DNA from: Micromonospora sp. MA102
Lineage (GTDB): Bacteria; Actinomycetota; Actinomycetes; Mycobacteriales; Micromonosporaceae
Direction: 5' to 3'
NCBI RefSeq assembly: GCF_025460765.1
Contig: NZ_JAMWEG010000012.1
Location: 62,001 to 126,000, forward strand
Length of the DNA: 64,000 bases
This document shows, in pieces, positions 35,966 to 44,272 of this stretch. The notes beneath the pieces are model-generated. The model saw only the letters and a list, made by a program, of their open reading frames with translations. It was not told the origin of the DNA and made no database searches. The stretch's first letter is position 1, and each line of letters begins with the position of its first letter. The position numbers and the translations under genes were made by a program.

Positions 35966-36422
35966 CGCCGGACTCCAGTTCCAGCCCCTCGTACGCGAGG
36001 GTCAGCGCCTCGATGGCGATCTCCTGGGACAGGGTGTTCAAGTGGGCGCCCCGCCACCGGGTGGGCCACGCATTGATCATGTTCCAGCGCAGCACCTCGG
36101 CGGTGCCGGCCGGGTCGAGCAGCACCACCGAGACGTTGCGCCGGTTCACCGTGCCCTTGGCGGCCGCGTTCACCCAGTCCCACAGCTCGCGCGACGCGGT
36201 CAGGCCGAAGTGGAGGGTGACCGGGGCGTACTCGACCTGGCCGGGTACCGCCCGGATCCGCTCGTTGCCGGCCTCCCGGTACGCCAGCGACGGTATCGCC
36301 ACCTCGAACCCGCTGACCTCGGTGAAGTGCCCGTTGGTGATGCCGTTGATGAGCAGCTTGAAGTGGTACGCCCGGTAGGGGTCGACGGGCGCGCCCGGCT
36401 GCGGGGTGGCCGTGGTGGGCAT
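35940..36422 (-). CDS. CIS tail tube protein (gp19/Afp1-like)
   Basis: 160 residues from ATG 36422, one base after the sheath stop. Matches the conserved tube family: YRAYHFKLLINGITNGHFTEVSGFEVAIPSLAYREAGN, VEYAPVTLHFGLTASRELWDWVN, VLLDPAGTAEVLRWNMINAWPTRWRGAHLNTLSQEIAIEALTLAYEGLEL. Hexamers stack into the inner tube that is expelled when the sheath contracts. Only one tube gene is seen. Confidence 0.95.
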   Translation of the reverse strand: MPTTATPQPGAPVDPYRAYHFKLLINGITNGHFTEVSGFEVAIPSLAYREAGNERIRAVPGQVEYAPVTLHFGLTASRELWDWVNAAAKGTVNRRNVSVVLLDPAGTAEVLRWNMINAWPTRWRGAHLNTLSQEIAIEALTLAYEGLELESGGAAAPAPA

Positions 36423-36423
36423 G

Positions 36424-37641
36424 TCAGCCTCCGATCGTCTCGGTCTCGGTGCCGCCGGCCCACTGGCTCAGCTTGAACACCACGAACTCCGCGGGCTTGA
36501 CCACCGCGATGCCGATGTGCGCCACCACCATCCCGGCGTCGCGCACGTCGGCCGGGTTGGTCTCCTCGTCGCACTTGACGAAGAACGCCTCCTCGGGCGT
36601 GCGGCCGAGCAGCGCGCCGTCGCGCCACACCCGGGTGAGGAACGCGCCGATGTCCCGCCGGATCGAGCGCCACAGGGTGTAGTCGTTCGGCTCGAACACC
36701 ATCCACCGGGTGCCGCCCGCGATGGCCAGCTCGATGGCGATGGAGAGCCGCCGCACGTTCAGGTAGCGCCACTCGCTGGCCTCGGCGGCGAGCGTCCGGG
36801 CGCCCCAGAGCCGGATGCCCTCGCCGGAGAAGAAGCGGATCACGTTGACGCCCTTGGGGTTGAGCACGTCGTGCTCCGGGCGGGTGACCCGGTACGCCAG
36901 GTCGACCGCGCCGCGTACCGGCTCGTTGGCCGGCGCCTTGTGCACGCCGCGCAGCGCGTCGGTGCGGGCCCAGATGCCGGCCACGTGCCCGCTCGGCGGG
37001 GTGAGGACCAGGTCGCCGCTGAGCGGGTCGCGGACCCGGATCCAGGGGAAGTAGTAGGTGGCGAAGTCCGACTGCCGGGGCCGGTCGCCGCCGGGCGGGT
37101 CGTCGTCGGGTTTCGGCGTACCGTCGGCGGGCTTGCCGGACGACGGCTTGCCGGGCGTGGCGACCCGGGTGAGCCGGGAGATGTCGGCCACCTCGGGCGG
37201 CGGGTCGCAGATGGCGACCATGGTGCGCAGCCGCTCGGCCATGCTGATGAGCGCCTCGTGCGAGACCGGGTCGTGGTAGCCGGGCGCGGCCAGGATCGAG
37301 ATCTCGTCGATGGCCTCCAGCAGTTGCAGGCCGCTGCGCCGGCCGCCGGTGCCGGTGAGCTGGCCGCCCTCGCCGACGTTCACCACCCAGCAGCGGGTGC
37401 CGCCGTTGTCGAGGAAGCCGAAGACCGCGCGCGCCAGCGGCGTGCTCTCCAGGTGCTCGCCGTCGGCGTAGAGCCGGAGGAACTCCGACCAGCTGTTCAC
37501 GGCGAGGGCCTCGTCGACGTGGGCGGCGCGGTTCGGCGCGAGCCCGACGAAGGCGGCGGTGCTCGTGCCGACCGGCCCGATCGGGCGGGCCCCGCTGGGC
37601 ACCTCCTCGACATAGATGCCGGGGGAGAAGTAGGTGGGCAT
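36424..37641 (-). CDS. CIS tail sheath protein
   Basis: 405 residues, ATG start. N-terminal sheath signature YFSPGIYVEEVPSGARPIGPVGTSTAAFVG, middle domain with a Pro/Lys-rich insertion (GKPSSGKPADGTPKPDDDPPGG, about 165-190), then PPSGHVAGIWARTDALRGVHKAPANEPVRGA and LNVRRLSIAIELAIAGGTRWMVFEPND, the conserved C-terminal core. It forms the contractile outer cylinder. It is the only sheath gene visible, whereas Afp/PVC-type systems carry several. Confidence 0.96.
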   Translation of the reverse strand: MPTYFSPGIYVEEVPSGARPIGPVGTSTAAFVGLAPNRAAHVDEALAVNSWSEFLRLYADGEHLESTPLARAVFGFLDNGGTRCWVVNVGEGGQLTGTGGRRSGLQLLEAIDEISILAAPGYHDPVSHEALISMAERLRTMVAICDPPPEVADISRLTRVATPGKPSSGKPADGTPKPDDDPPGGDRPRQSDFATYYFPWIRVRDPLSGDLVLTPPSGHVAGIWARTDALRGVHKAPANEPVRGAVDLAYRVTRPEHDVLNPKGVNVIRFFSGEGIRLWGARTLAAEASEWRYLNVRRLSIAIELAIAGGTRWMVFEPNDYTLWRSIRRDIGAFLTRVWRDGALLGRTPEEAFFVKCDEETNPADVRDAGMVVAHIGIAVVKPAEFVVFKLSQWAGGTETETIGG

Positions 37642-37658
37642 CGGTCCTCCTTGAGGAG

Positions 37659-38339
37659 TCAGTCGGGGGCGCAGACGACGACGTGGTCTCCGTCGGCGGG
37701 GTCCAGCTCGGCGGTGTGGGTGCGGCCCCGGCCGATCAGCCGGATCCGCACCGGCCGGTCCGGGGCGTCGGGGTCGTGCGGGACGCCGACCAGCCGGAAC
37801 CGGCCGGCCGCGTCGGTCTCGGTGGCCTGGGCGGTGCCGACCAGCTCGACCCGCATGGCGGCGAGCGGCTGGCGCTCCGGCCCGACCACCCGGCCGTCGA
37901 GGGTGCGCATGTCGAGCTGCCGCAGCCGCAGTGGCTGCCGCACGGGCGGCGCGGCCGGCGTCGGCCGGTCGATCCGCGCCGGCACGTCGAGCAGCAGTGC
38001 GGGCCGGGGCGGCACGCCGAGGGCCCGCCAGAGCGCCGGGTCCCCGGCGGCCAGCACCACCTCGGGCTGGCCGGCCGCGGTGGCGGCGGCGAGGACCCGG
38101 TCCAGCGCCGGCAGCGCCGCCGGCCCGCCGCCGCTGACCAGCAGCCGGACCACGAACCGGTACGGCTCGCGCGCCCCGCCGCTGGCCGCGGTCTGCCGGG
38201 CCGGCCGCAGCTCCAGCGGCCAGACGGTGAGGCCGCCGTCGGGGGCGTCGCGGGGCGGGCCGACCGGGACGGGGTCACCCGCCGCCCCGGTCAGCCAGGC
38301 CGCGAGGTCCGCGACGGCCGCCTCGATGGCTCCGGTCAT
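37659..38339 (-). CDS. CIS-associated protein, DUF4255/Pvc16-like N-terminus with carboxypeptidase-regulatory-like domain
   Basis: 226 residues from ATG 38339, overlapping the upstream stop (ATGA). Residues 1-145 resemble the N-terminal domain of Pvc16/DUF4255 cap or tube-terminator proteins in general form (helix, then LTVWPLELRPARQ, YRFVVRLLVSG, and a repeated ALDRVLAAATAAGQPEVVL helix). Residues about 150-226 are a small beta-sandwich (LDGRVVGPERQPLAAMRVELVG, DAAGRFRLVGVP), a carboxypeptidase-regulatory-like fold. Lying directly before the sheath gene, it may cap the sheath-tube end. The first-domain call is tentative. Confidence 0.55.
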   Translation of the reverse strand: MTGAIEAAVADLAAWLTGAAGDPVPVGPPRDAPDGGLTVWPLELRPARQTAASGGAREPYRFVVRLLVSGGGPAALPALDRVLAAATAAGQPEVVLAAGDPALWRALGVPPRPALLLDVPARIDRPTPAAPPVRQPLRLRQLDMRTLDGRVVGPERQPLAAMRVELVGTAQATETDAAGRFRLVGVPHDPDAPDRPVRIRLIGRGRTHTAELDPADGDHVVVCAPD

Positions 38340-38944
38340 CGCGGCGGCGTCCCCTGGATCCGGTACGCGATGGCCTCGTTCCAGACGTGCGGGTAGACGC
38401 CGATCTCGAAGTAGCGGGTGAACCGGTTGATCGGCGCGTTGCCGTGGTCGTGCCAGAGCAGCCACACCGGGGCGATGGTGAACAGCACGTAGTTGAGCGC
38501 GACCAGCGGCAGGTAGAGCGGGCCGAGCAGCCGCGCCTGGAGGACGTGCACGTCCTCGTGCCGCTGGATGCCGAGGCTGGAGCCGGCGCAGACGGTGCCG
38601 ATGGTGGTGGCGTAGCGGGGCGAGACGCCCTCGACCACGTTGACCCGCCCGCTGCCCTGCGAGACCACCCGGTCGAGCTGGTGCCCGAAGACCAGGTGCA
38701 GGGCCAGGTAGAGCGCGCCGGCGACGGTGTTGAGCAGGCTCCAGGTGTGGTCGACCACGAAGAGGAAGATGCCCTTCGGGCCGGCGCCGTAGGTGCCGGC
38801 GGAGGCGACCGCCCAGCCGAACGGCGCGCCGACGAGCAGCCCGGCGACCGCGCCGATCAGCAGGCCGACGGTGCCGCCCGCCGCCTCGCCGAGCACGGCG
38901 CCCAGGACGATGTGGACGGCGGCGCTGATGATGCCGAGGACCAT
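38336..38944 (-). CDS. Membrane protein with HExxH motif in the CIS operon
   Basis: 202 residues from ATG 38944. Hydrophobic segments at about 5-18, 22-47, 68-86 and 143-163. Between them, residues 125-140 read GIQRHEDVHVLQARLL, giving HEDVH at 129-133, and WNEAIAY at 188-194 could supply a third zinc ligand, as in gluzincins. This is reminiscent of the HExxH of DUF4157 proteins found near extracellular CIS, but the protein is shorter and membrane-embedded. It may be a membrane protease or anchor; the activity is not proven by sequence. Coupled to the next gene (ATGA). Confidence 0.6.
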   Translation of the reverse strand: MVLGIISAAVHIVLGAVLGEAAGGTVGLLIGAVAGLLVGAPFGWAVASAGTYGAGPKGIFLFVVDHTWSLLNTVAGALYLALHLVFGHQLDRVVSQGSGRVNVVEGVSPRYATTIGTVCAGSSLGIQRHEDVHVLQARLLGPLYLPLVALNYVLFTIAPVWLLWHDHGNAPINRFTRYFEIGVYPHVWNEAIAYRIQGTPPR

Positions 38945-38958
38945 GGGGGTCACCTCTC

Positions 38959-39303
38959 TCAGACCCAGGAGCGGATGTAGCGGGGCTCGCGGCCCTGCGC
39001 GAGCTGGGTCGGCGACGCGTTCGTCGCCTGCCGGTTGCCGGGCGGCAGCTGGTTGATGCCGAGGGCGGCGGAGAAGATGACCAGCCCGTTGAAGAACGCG
39101 ATGATCCAACTTTCTGGTCCCGCGTCCTCGGCGAAGGCGGCCGTCAGGTACGACAGGACGAGCGCGAAGCCCAGCGCGATCCATTTGCGCGCCTTGTCGC
39201 CGCTGGGGCCGAGCAGGCCGCCGATGACGTTGGTGGCGAGCAGGGTGGCGGCGCTGGCGCCGGTGAGGCTGCCCAGGGCGGCCCAGGTGAAGAGATCGTT
39301 CAC
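38959..39303 (-). CDS. Small holin-like membrane protein
   Basis: 114 residues, GTG start. Three hydrophobic stretches (about 6-30, 42-60, 67-84) with short loops, then a polar tail of about 30 residues ending in RSWV. Size and layout are like phage holins, though no family signature was recognised. Lying 14 bases before the HExxH membrane protein, it belongs to the same leftward transcript. Function unknown. Confidence 0.6.
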   Translation of the reverse strand: MNDLFTWAALGSLTGASAATLLATNVIGGLLGPSGDKARKWIALGFALVLSYLTAAFAEDAGPESWIIAFFNGLVIFSAALGINQLPPGNRQATNASPTQLAQGREPRYIRSWV

Positions 39304-39413
39304 GGCGATCCCCCTCTTCGGTTGGTGCGGTGGTGCGGTCGGGGTGGGTGGTGCGGCGGCCCCGGCTGGTGCGGATCCGGGTGCCGCCCGGGTGGTGACG
39401 GCGCCGCGCCCGC

Positions 39414-40181
39414 TCAGGCCGGCCGGTCGGCCGGGGGAGTGGGCGCGGGGGTGGGTGCGGCCGGGCCGCGCGGGCGGCGCAGCAGGAGGACGACGACCAC
39501 GGCGACCAGCAGCAGCACGACCACCCCGCCCACGACCAGCAGCCAGGGGAACCCGCCGCCGGCGGCCGCGGCGGCGGCCGAGGTGACCGGGGACGAGGGT
39601 CGCGCCGGGGCCTCGGCCACGGCACGCAGTTCGGCCGGCTTGGGCTGGTTGGCGACCACCTTCCAGCTCACCGACCGGCCGTTGATCGTGCCGTTGGTGT
39701 CCAGCACCCGGCCGGGGAAGGTTACGGAGATCTCGAAAGACATCAAGGTCATGAAAGCCTGCTGGTTCCGCGGATCCTGTTCGGCGACCTTTCCGCCGTA
39801 TTTCTTGGGATCGAGCGGGAGCGAGAAGCGGTAGAGATCGCCGTCCCGGGCGAGATTCAGACTCTCGCTGGTGAATTGCGACAACGGCGTTTTCCGGTAT
39901 GCGATCTGAATGCCGTAGTAGTTGGCGTCCTCATATCGCGTCTCGGCGCCGGCGGGGAGGGTGGGAATGTTCTGCCGCAGCTCGGCGAAGGCCGCCGTGA
40001 CGTCGGGGTTCCGCCGCTTGAGCACGGACTTCTCGGCGGTGAGCAAGAGTTGGCCGGTGACCGTGTCGTCGGGGTCGACGGTCAGCCCCAGATTGAGCTG
40101 CATGCAGCCGCTCAGTGCCGCCACGAGGGCGAGACATACCGCGAGGCGGAATGCCCTGCTGCGGCCGAGTCCCGTATTCAT
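39414..40181 (-). CDS. LppM-family membrane lipoprotein
   Basis: 255 residues from ATG 40181. Signal peptide with lipobox LVAALSGC (Cys about residue 26). The exported domain (about 27-190) begins MQLNLGLTVDPDDTVTGQLLLTAEKS and contains YEDANYYGIQIAYRKTPLSQF, matching the LppM domain. A Pro/Ala stretch leads to a C-terminal membrane segment (about 213-235) and a basic/proline tail. LppM-type proteins are actinobacterial envelope proteins of uncertain role. It lies 110 bases upstream of the CIS-linked membrane genes; membership of that cluster is possible but unproven. Confidence 0.75.
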   Translation of the reverse strand: MNTGLGRSRAFRLAVCLALVAALSGCMQLNLGLTVDPDDTVTGQLLLTAEKSVLKRRNPDVTAAFAELRQNIPTLPAGAETRYEDANYYGIQIAYRKTPLSQFTSESLNLARDGDLYRFSLPLDPKKYGGKVAEQDPRNQQAFMTLMSFEISVTFPGRVLDTNGTINGRSVSWKVVANQPKPAELRAVAEAPARPSSPVTSAAAAAAGGGFPWLLVVGGVVVLLLVAVVVVLLLRRPRGPAAPTPAPTPPADRPA

Positions 40182-40309
40182 GGGCACAGTGTGTGTGATC
40201 GCCGTCACGTCTCGCAGTCAGCGATCAGTCACCGGTTTGTCGCCGATCTTACCGGCCCCCTCTCCCATTCGACCGACCCGGAAAACGGGCCCGATCGATA
40301 TTCTGGAGG

Positions 40310-40326
40310 ATTGCGCGCCGCGCAAT
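40310..40326 (-). terminator. Hairpin after the FAD monooxygenase gene
   Basis: Arms ATTGCGCG / CGCGCAAT around one base, starting 6 bases after the monooxygenase stop (40332) on the minus strand. It lies in a relatively AT-rich 150-base gap that also holds the start region of the lipoprotein gene. Confidence 0.5.
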
Positions 40327-40331
40327 TTCGC

Positions 40332-41486
40332 TCAGCCCGGCGGCCGCCAGTCGGCGTACCGGGCCGCGGCGCGCAGTGCCGCTCTCGCCGGGGTCAGCCG
40401 GAGCACCCCGTCGCGCAGGGCGACCGCCGCGGGATGGCGCAGCTGCTGGCCGTACCGCGCGGCGCGGGCAGAGGCCCGGGCGATCGCCTGGCTGCGGGGC
40501 CGCCGCTGCCGGTCGTACGCGGCCAGCGCGCCGGCCAGGTCGTCCGTTCCGCCGGCGCAGGCCGCGCCGAGCACCACGGCGTCCTCGATCGCCTGCCCCG
40601 CGCCCTGCCCCAGGTGCGGCGTCATGGCGTGCGCCGCGTCACCGAGCAGGGCCACCCGGCCCCGGACGTACGACGGCAGCGGGGTCGCCAGGTGGAACAG
40701 GTCGGTCCGGAGCACCGCCTCGGGCGGCGTGGCCGCCAGCAGCGCGGGTATCGGCTCGTGCCAGCCGCCGAAGCGGTCCCGGACGGCCGCCAGCTCGTCC
40801 GGCTCGTGACCGCCCCGCGGGGCCGTCTCGGCCGCGTACCAGTAGAGCCCTCCGTCGCCGAGCGGGACGGTGCCGAACTCCCGGCCCGGCCCCCAGGTGA
40901 CGGCCGTCGCCACCGGCGCGGTCCAGCGGATCGCCGCCCGCCAGGCCGTCGAACCGGAGTACGCAGGGGCCGGCAGGTCCGGCCAGAGCCGCCGGCGCAG
41001 CACGCTGTGCAGGCCGTCGGCTCCGACCACGAGGTCCGCCCGCAGCGTGGTCGGCGTGCCGTTCCGCCGGTACGTCACGGCGGGCAGGTCGGCGTCGACG
41101 TCGACCACGTCGGCCCCGGTGACCAGTGCCGAGGCCGGCAGGGCCTCGCGGAGCAGCCGGTGCAGCGCGGTCCGGTGGATCCCGAGGGCGGCGGTGCCGA
41201 GCGTCCGCTCCAGCGCGGCCCCGTCGATCCGGGACAGCCACCGGCCGTCGGCGGTCCGCAGCCCGCCCGGCGAGTCCGGCACGCCCTGCCGGCGGATCGG
41301 GTCGCCCACGCCGAGGGCGTCCAGCCCGTGCAGCGCGTTGGCCATGAGGGTCAGGCCGGTGCCCAGTTCGCGTGGTGCGGCGGCGCGTTCCAGCACCGTC
41401 ACCCGCCAGCCCCGGCGGTGCAGGGCCAGCGCCGCGGCGAGCCCGCCGATGCCGGCGCCGACCACGATCGCGTGCGGCTCGCCCAT
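40332..41486 (-). CDS. FAD-dependent aromatic-hydroxylase-type monooxygenase
   Basis: 384 residues, ATG at 41486. Dinucleotide-binding motif GAGIGGLAAALALHRRG near the start, DG motif VVGADGLHSVLRRRL (about residue 155), and GD motif GRVALLGDAAHAMTPHLGQGAGQAIEDA (about 270-300). These define class A flavoprotein hydroxylases (salicylate/p-hydroxybenzoate type). It uses NAD(P)H and oxygen to hydroxylate an aromatic or planar substrate in the cytoplasm. It is divergent from a TetR gene, with two operators between them, so it is probably induced by the TetR ligand. Confidence 0.88.
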   Translation of the reverse strand: MGEPHAIVVGAGIGGLAAALALHRRGWRVTVLERAAAPRELGTGLTLMANALHGLDALGVGDPIRRQGVPDSPGGLRTADGRWLSRIDGAALERTLGTAALGIHRTALHRLLREALPASALVTGADVVDVDADLPAVTYRRNGTPTTLRADLVVGADGLHSVLRRRLWPDLPAPAYSGSTAWRAAIRWTAPVATAVTWGPGREFGTVPLGDGGLYWYAAETAPRGGHEPDELAAVRDRFGGWHEPIPALLAATPPEAVLRTDLFHLATPLPSYVRGRVALLGDAAHAMTPHLGQGAGQAIEDAVVLGAACAGGTDDLAGALAAYDRQRRPRSQAIARASARAARYGQQLRHPAAVALRDGVLRLTPARAALRAAARYADWRPPG

Positions 41487-41498
41487 GTCCGACCACCC

Positions 41499-41514
41499 TT
41501 CTACGCCTGTAGAA
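41499..41514. promoter_or_regulatory. TetR-type operator 1 (TTCTACGCCTGTAGAA)
   Basis: Perfect palindrome with 6-base arms and a 4-base spacer, 13 bases upstream of the monooxygenase ATG. Confidence 0.75.
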
Positions 41515-41519
41515 CGGCA

Positions 41520-41535
41520 TACTACATCCGTAGAA
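41520..41535. promoter_or_regulatory. TetR-type operator 2 (TACTACATCCGTAGAA)
   Basis: Same CTAC-N4-GTAG core as operator 1, with centres 21 bases apart, that is two helical turns on the same DNA face. It is 22 bases upstream of the TetR GTG. Confidence 0.7.
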
Positions 41536-41556
41536 CGCCGGTGCGGAGGGGTGACA

Positions 41557-42183
41557 GTGAGTGGACGGGCGGCCCGGGTGGCCCGGCTGGCCGACGCGGC
41601 CGTGGAACTGCTGGCCGAGGGCGGCATGCGGGGCCTGACCCACCGCGCCGTCGACGCGCGGGCGGGGATGCCACCGGGCACCACCTCGGCGTACCTGCGG
41701 ACCCGGCAGGCGCTGATCGAGGCCGTGGTCCAGCGCCTCGCCGACCTCGACCGGGCCGACCTGGCGGCCCACGAGCTGCCCACCGCGCCACCACCACCCG
41801 CCGCCGCGGCGCTCGGGCCGGACGGGCTCGACCAGCTCGCCGCCGGGGTGGCCGACGTGCTGGACCGCTGGTTGACCACCGGACGCAGTCGCGCCCTCGC
41901 CCGGTACGCCTGCCTGCTGGAGGCGGTGCACCGGCCCGAGCTGCGCCGGATCCTGGACCACGGCACCGCGCTCCGCGTCCAGGCCCGGGATCTGCTGGCC
42001 CGCGCCGGCGCGCCGGATCCGCGCCGGCAGGGCGACCAGCTCGTCGCGTTCATCGACGGGCTGCTCTTCGACCGCCTGGTCGGCGCCGGGGCGCTCAGCG
42101 CGCCGCCGCCCGGCACCCCGGCCAGCCGGGAGGACCTCCGGGCCGGGGTGCGTACCCTGCTGCGGGCGTTCACCGGAGCCTGA
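41557..42183 (+). CDS. TetR-family transcriptional regulator
   Basis: 208 residues. GTG at 41557 is preferred over GTG 41551 because GGAGGG ends directly at 41550 and only the later start leaves normal spacing. N-terminal helix-turn-helix RLADAAVELLAEGGMRGLTHRAVDARAGMPPGTTSAYLRTRQALIEAV. The C-terminal ligand domain is helical and Pro-rich near residue 80. It most likely represses the divergent monooxygenase gene and itself through the paired CTAC-N4-GTAG sites. Confidence 0.9.
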   Translation: MSGRAARVARLADAAVELLAEGGMRGLTHRAVDARAGMPPGTTSAYLRTRQALIEAVVQRLADLDRADLAAHELPTAPPPPAAAALGPDGLDQLAAGVADVLDRWLTTGRSRALARYACLLEAVHRPELRRILDHGTALRVQARDLLARAGAPDPRRQGDQLVAFIDGLLFDRLVGAGALSAPPPGTPASREDLRAGVRTLLRAFTGA

Positions 42184-42304
42184 CCCGACCAGGTCACCCC
42201 CCCCGGCCGTGATCGCCGCCACCGGTCCAGGGTGGCGTCCACCGCTGCCGAGCGGCGCGACCAGGCCGCAGGATGGGTGGGCGGGCGCGACAGGAAGGCA
42301 GGCC

Positions 42305-43483
42305 ATGGCGGGGTGGAGCGCGGTCCGGCTACGACGGCGCGGCGGGTCGGACGCCCCGCCGCGACCCGGAGCAGCCGTCCGGGAGGCGGCCGGGCGGCTG
42401 CGGCGCGGTTGGCTGCCGGTGGTCGAGGCCACCCTGGCGGCCACCGTGGCGTGGATCCTCGCCACCCGGTTGGTCGGCCACACGCAGCCGTTCTTCGCCC
42501 CGGCCGCCGCGCTGATCGTGCTCGGCCAGGCCCGCGGCCAGCGGATGCGCCGGGCCGTCGAGGTGGTGCTCGGCGTCGCGGCCGGCGTGCTCGTCGCCGA
42601 CCTGGTGGTGCAGGCGCTCGGCCCCCGGAGCACCTGGACGGTGCTCACCGTCATCCTGCTCACCGTCGCCCTGGCGGTCGCCGTCGGCGCCAGCTCGGTC
42701 ACCGTGGTGCAGGCGGCGGTATCCGCGCTCTACCTGGTGGTGGTCTCCCCGCCGACCGAGTCGCTGGTGCCGTTCCGGTTCGTCGACGCGCTGATCGGCG
42801 GCGCGGTGGCCGTGGTGGCCAGTCAGCTCGTCGACGCCCGCCGGCCGCTCGCCCCGCTGGTCAACGAATTCCGGCACACCTTCGCCGAGCTGGCCGGGGT
42901 GCTCGACGAGATCGCCGATGCGCTCGACCGGGACGACGACGCGGCGGCGCTGGCCGCGCTGGACCGGGCCCGGCACGCCGACGCCGGGGTGGAGCGGCTG
43001 CGCGGCGCCGTGCGGGCCGCCGGCGAGGCGCTGCGGCTCAACGTGCGCCGCCGCCGGCACCTGGGGCGGCTGCGCTCGGTGGAGGGCTCCATCCGGCAGA
43101 TCGACTACGCGGTCCGCAACGTCCGGGTGCTGGCCCGCGCCGCGGTCACCCTGACCCGGGGAGCGGCGCCGGTCCCGGCCGAGCTGGGTGGCGCCGTGCG
43201 GACCCTCGCCGAGGCGGTGCGCTCGGTCGGTGACGCGCTCGCCGCCGACCTGACCGGGCAGGACGGCGTCGCCGACGCGCACGCCGAGCGGGTCGAGGTC
43301 GCCGCGCTGGAGGCGGTCCGGGCCGCCGGCCGGCTCTTCACCCCCGGCGAGACGCTGCCGCTCGCCATGATCATCGGGCAGGTCCGGGCCACCGCGATCG
43401 ACCTGCTGCGGGGCGTGGGTGGCGACGACGACGCCACCGTGCTCGCCCGGGTCGACGCGGCGGTGACCGGGCCGGGGCACTGA
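42305..43483 (+). CDS. FUSC-family membrane protein (aromatic acid exporter-like)
   Basis: 392 residues from ATG 42305. About six membrane segments lie between residues 37 and 190 (WLPVVEATLAATVAWILATRLV ... FFAPAAALIVLGQARGQRMRRAVEVVLGVAAG), followed by a cytoplasmic helical domain of about 200 residues with coiled-coil character. This matches the FUSC / aromatic acid exporter group that moves aromatic compounds outward. It follows the TetR gene by 121 bases and may export the product or substrate of the nearby monooxygenase; that link is inference. It converges on the hydrolase gene with 7 bases between stops. Confidence 0.8.
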   Translation: MAGWSAVRLRRRGGSDAPPRPGAAVREAAGRLRRGWLPVVEATLAATVAWILATRLVGHTQPFFAPAAALIVLGQARGQRMRRAVEVVLGVAAGVLVADLVVQALGPRSTWTVLTVILLTVALAVAVGASSVTVVQAAVSALYLVVVSPPTESLVPFRFVDALIGGAVAVVASQLVDARRPLAPLVNEFRHTFAELAGVLDEIADALDRDDDAAALAALDRARHADAGVERLRGAVRAAGEALRLNVRRRRHLGRLRSVEGSIRQIDYAVRNVRVLARAAVTLTRGAAPVPAELGGAVRTLAEAVRSVGDALAADLTGQDGVADAHAERVEVAALEAVRAAGRLFTPGETLPLAMIIGQVRATAIDLLRGVGGDDDATVLARVDAAVTGPGH

Positions 43484-43490
43484 CGCCGGC

Positions 43491-44186
43491 TCACCCCACC
43501 AGCCAGTCGACCGCCCGCCGCCGGATCTCCGCCGGCACCTCGTGTCCGCCCGCGAACTCGGCGTACTCGGCCGGGTAGCCGAGGCCGTGCAGGCGGGGCA
43601 CCAGCCGCCGGCTGCACACGTCGACCGGCAGGACCCGGTCGTCGGTGCCGTGCGAGACGAACAACCGGGGCCGGCCGTGGGTGACCAGCGGCGCGGCGAA
43701 GCCGGGGGAGAAGGCCAGCACGGCGTCGACCAGGTCGCCGTTGGTCAGGCCCAGGGAGAGGGCGTACGAGGCGCCGTCGGAGAAGCCGCCCACGGTGACG
43801 CCGGCCACCGGGTACGCGCGGAACGTCGCGGCCAGCAGCGCGTCGATCCGGGCCACGTCCGGGCCGTACCCGGCGGCGATCAGGTCCCAGGTGCTGGCGA
43901 GCGCCTGCGGGGCGAGCAGCAGCAGCCGGTGCGCGTCGGCCAGCGGCAGCAGCAGGTCGAGGCCCTGCCGGGCCGAGCCGCCGGCGCCGTGCAGCAGCAG
44001 CACCAGCCGGTACGGTCCCTCCCCGCCGGTCGGCACGTGGCGCAGCGCGGGCGGCCCGCCGGCCGGGTCGGTGACCTCGGCCGGACCCGTCGGGCCGGGG
44101 GCGGTCACCGTGGTGGGGCGGGCGGTCAGCCGGCCGTGCCGGTACCCCTCCTCGGGCTGCCGGTGCGGCGGCGCTGGTTCGGTCAC
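43491..44186 (-). CDS. Alpha/beta hydrolase (phospholipase/carboxylesterase type)
   Basis: 231 residues from GTG 44186. Oxyanion region LVLLLHGAGGSARQ, nucleophile elbow GGFSDGASYAL (Ser within GFSDG), a DDRVLP acid segment and a late GGHEVP with the catalytic His. The set matches the carboxylesterase/phospholipase (LysoPL/YpfH) family. No signal peptide, so it acts in the cytoplasm on an unknown ester. The N-terminal 35 residues before the core are variable, so the start could be later. Confidence 0.82.
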   Translation of the reverse strand: MTEPAPPHRQPEEGYRHGRLTARPTTVTAPGPTGPAEVTDPAGGPPALRHVPTGGEGPYRLVLLLHGAGGSARQGLDLLLPLADAHRLLLLAPQALASTWDLIAAGYGPDVARIDALLAATFRAYPVAGVTVGGFSDGASYALSLGLTNGDLVDAVLAFSPGFAAPLVTHGRPRLFVSHGTDDRVLPVDVCSRRLVPRLHGLGYPAEYAEFAGGHEVPAEIRRRAVDWLVG

Positions 44187-44272
44187 CTCGCCCCCCTGTC
44201 GTCGGTCGGGTCGCGCGGCGGATACCCGCCTGCCGGCGGCGCAATCGCCTCCCGTGGTGCGCGACGGGCCGC

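Noticed and set aside
40182..40331. Less GC-rich gap as a tRNA or small RNA gene
   Set aside because: No cloverleaf or conserved T-loop sequence; it is explained by a promoter region and a terminator hairpin.
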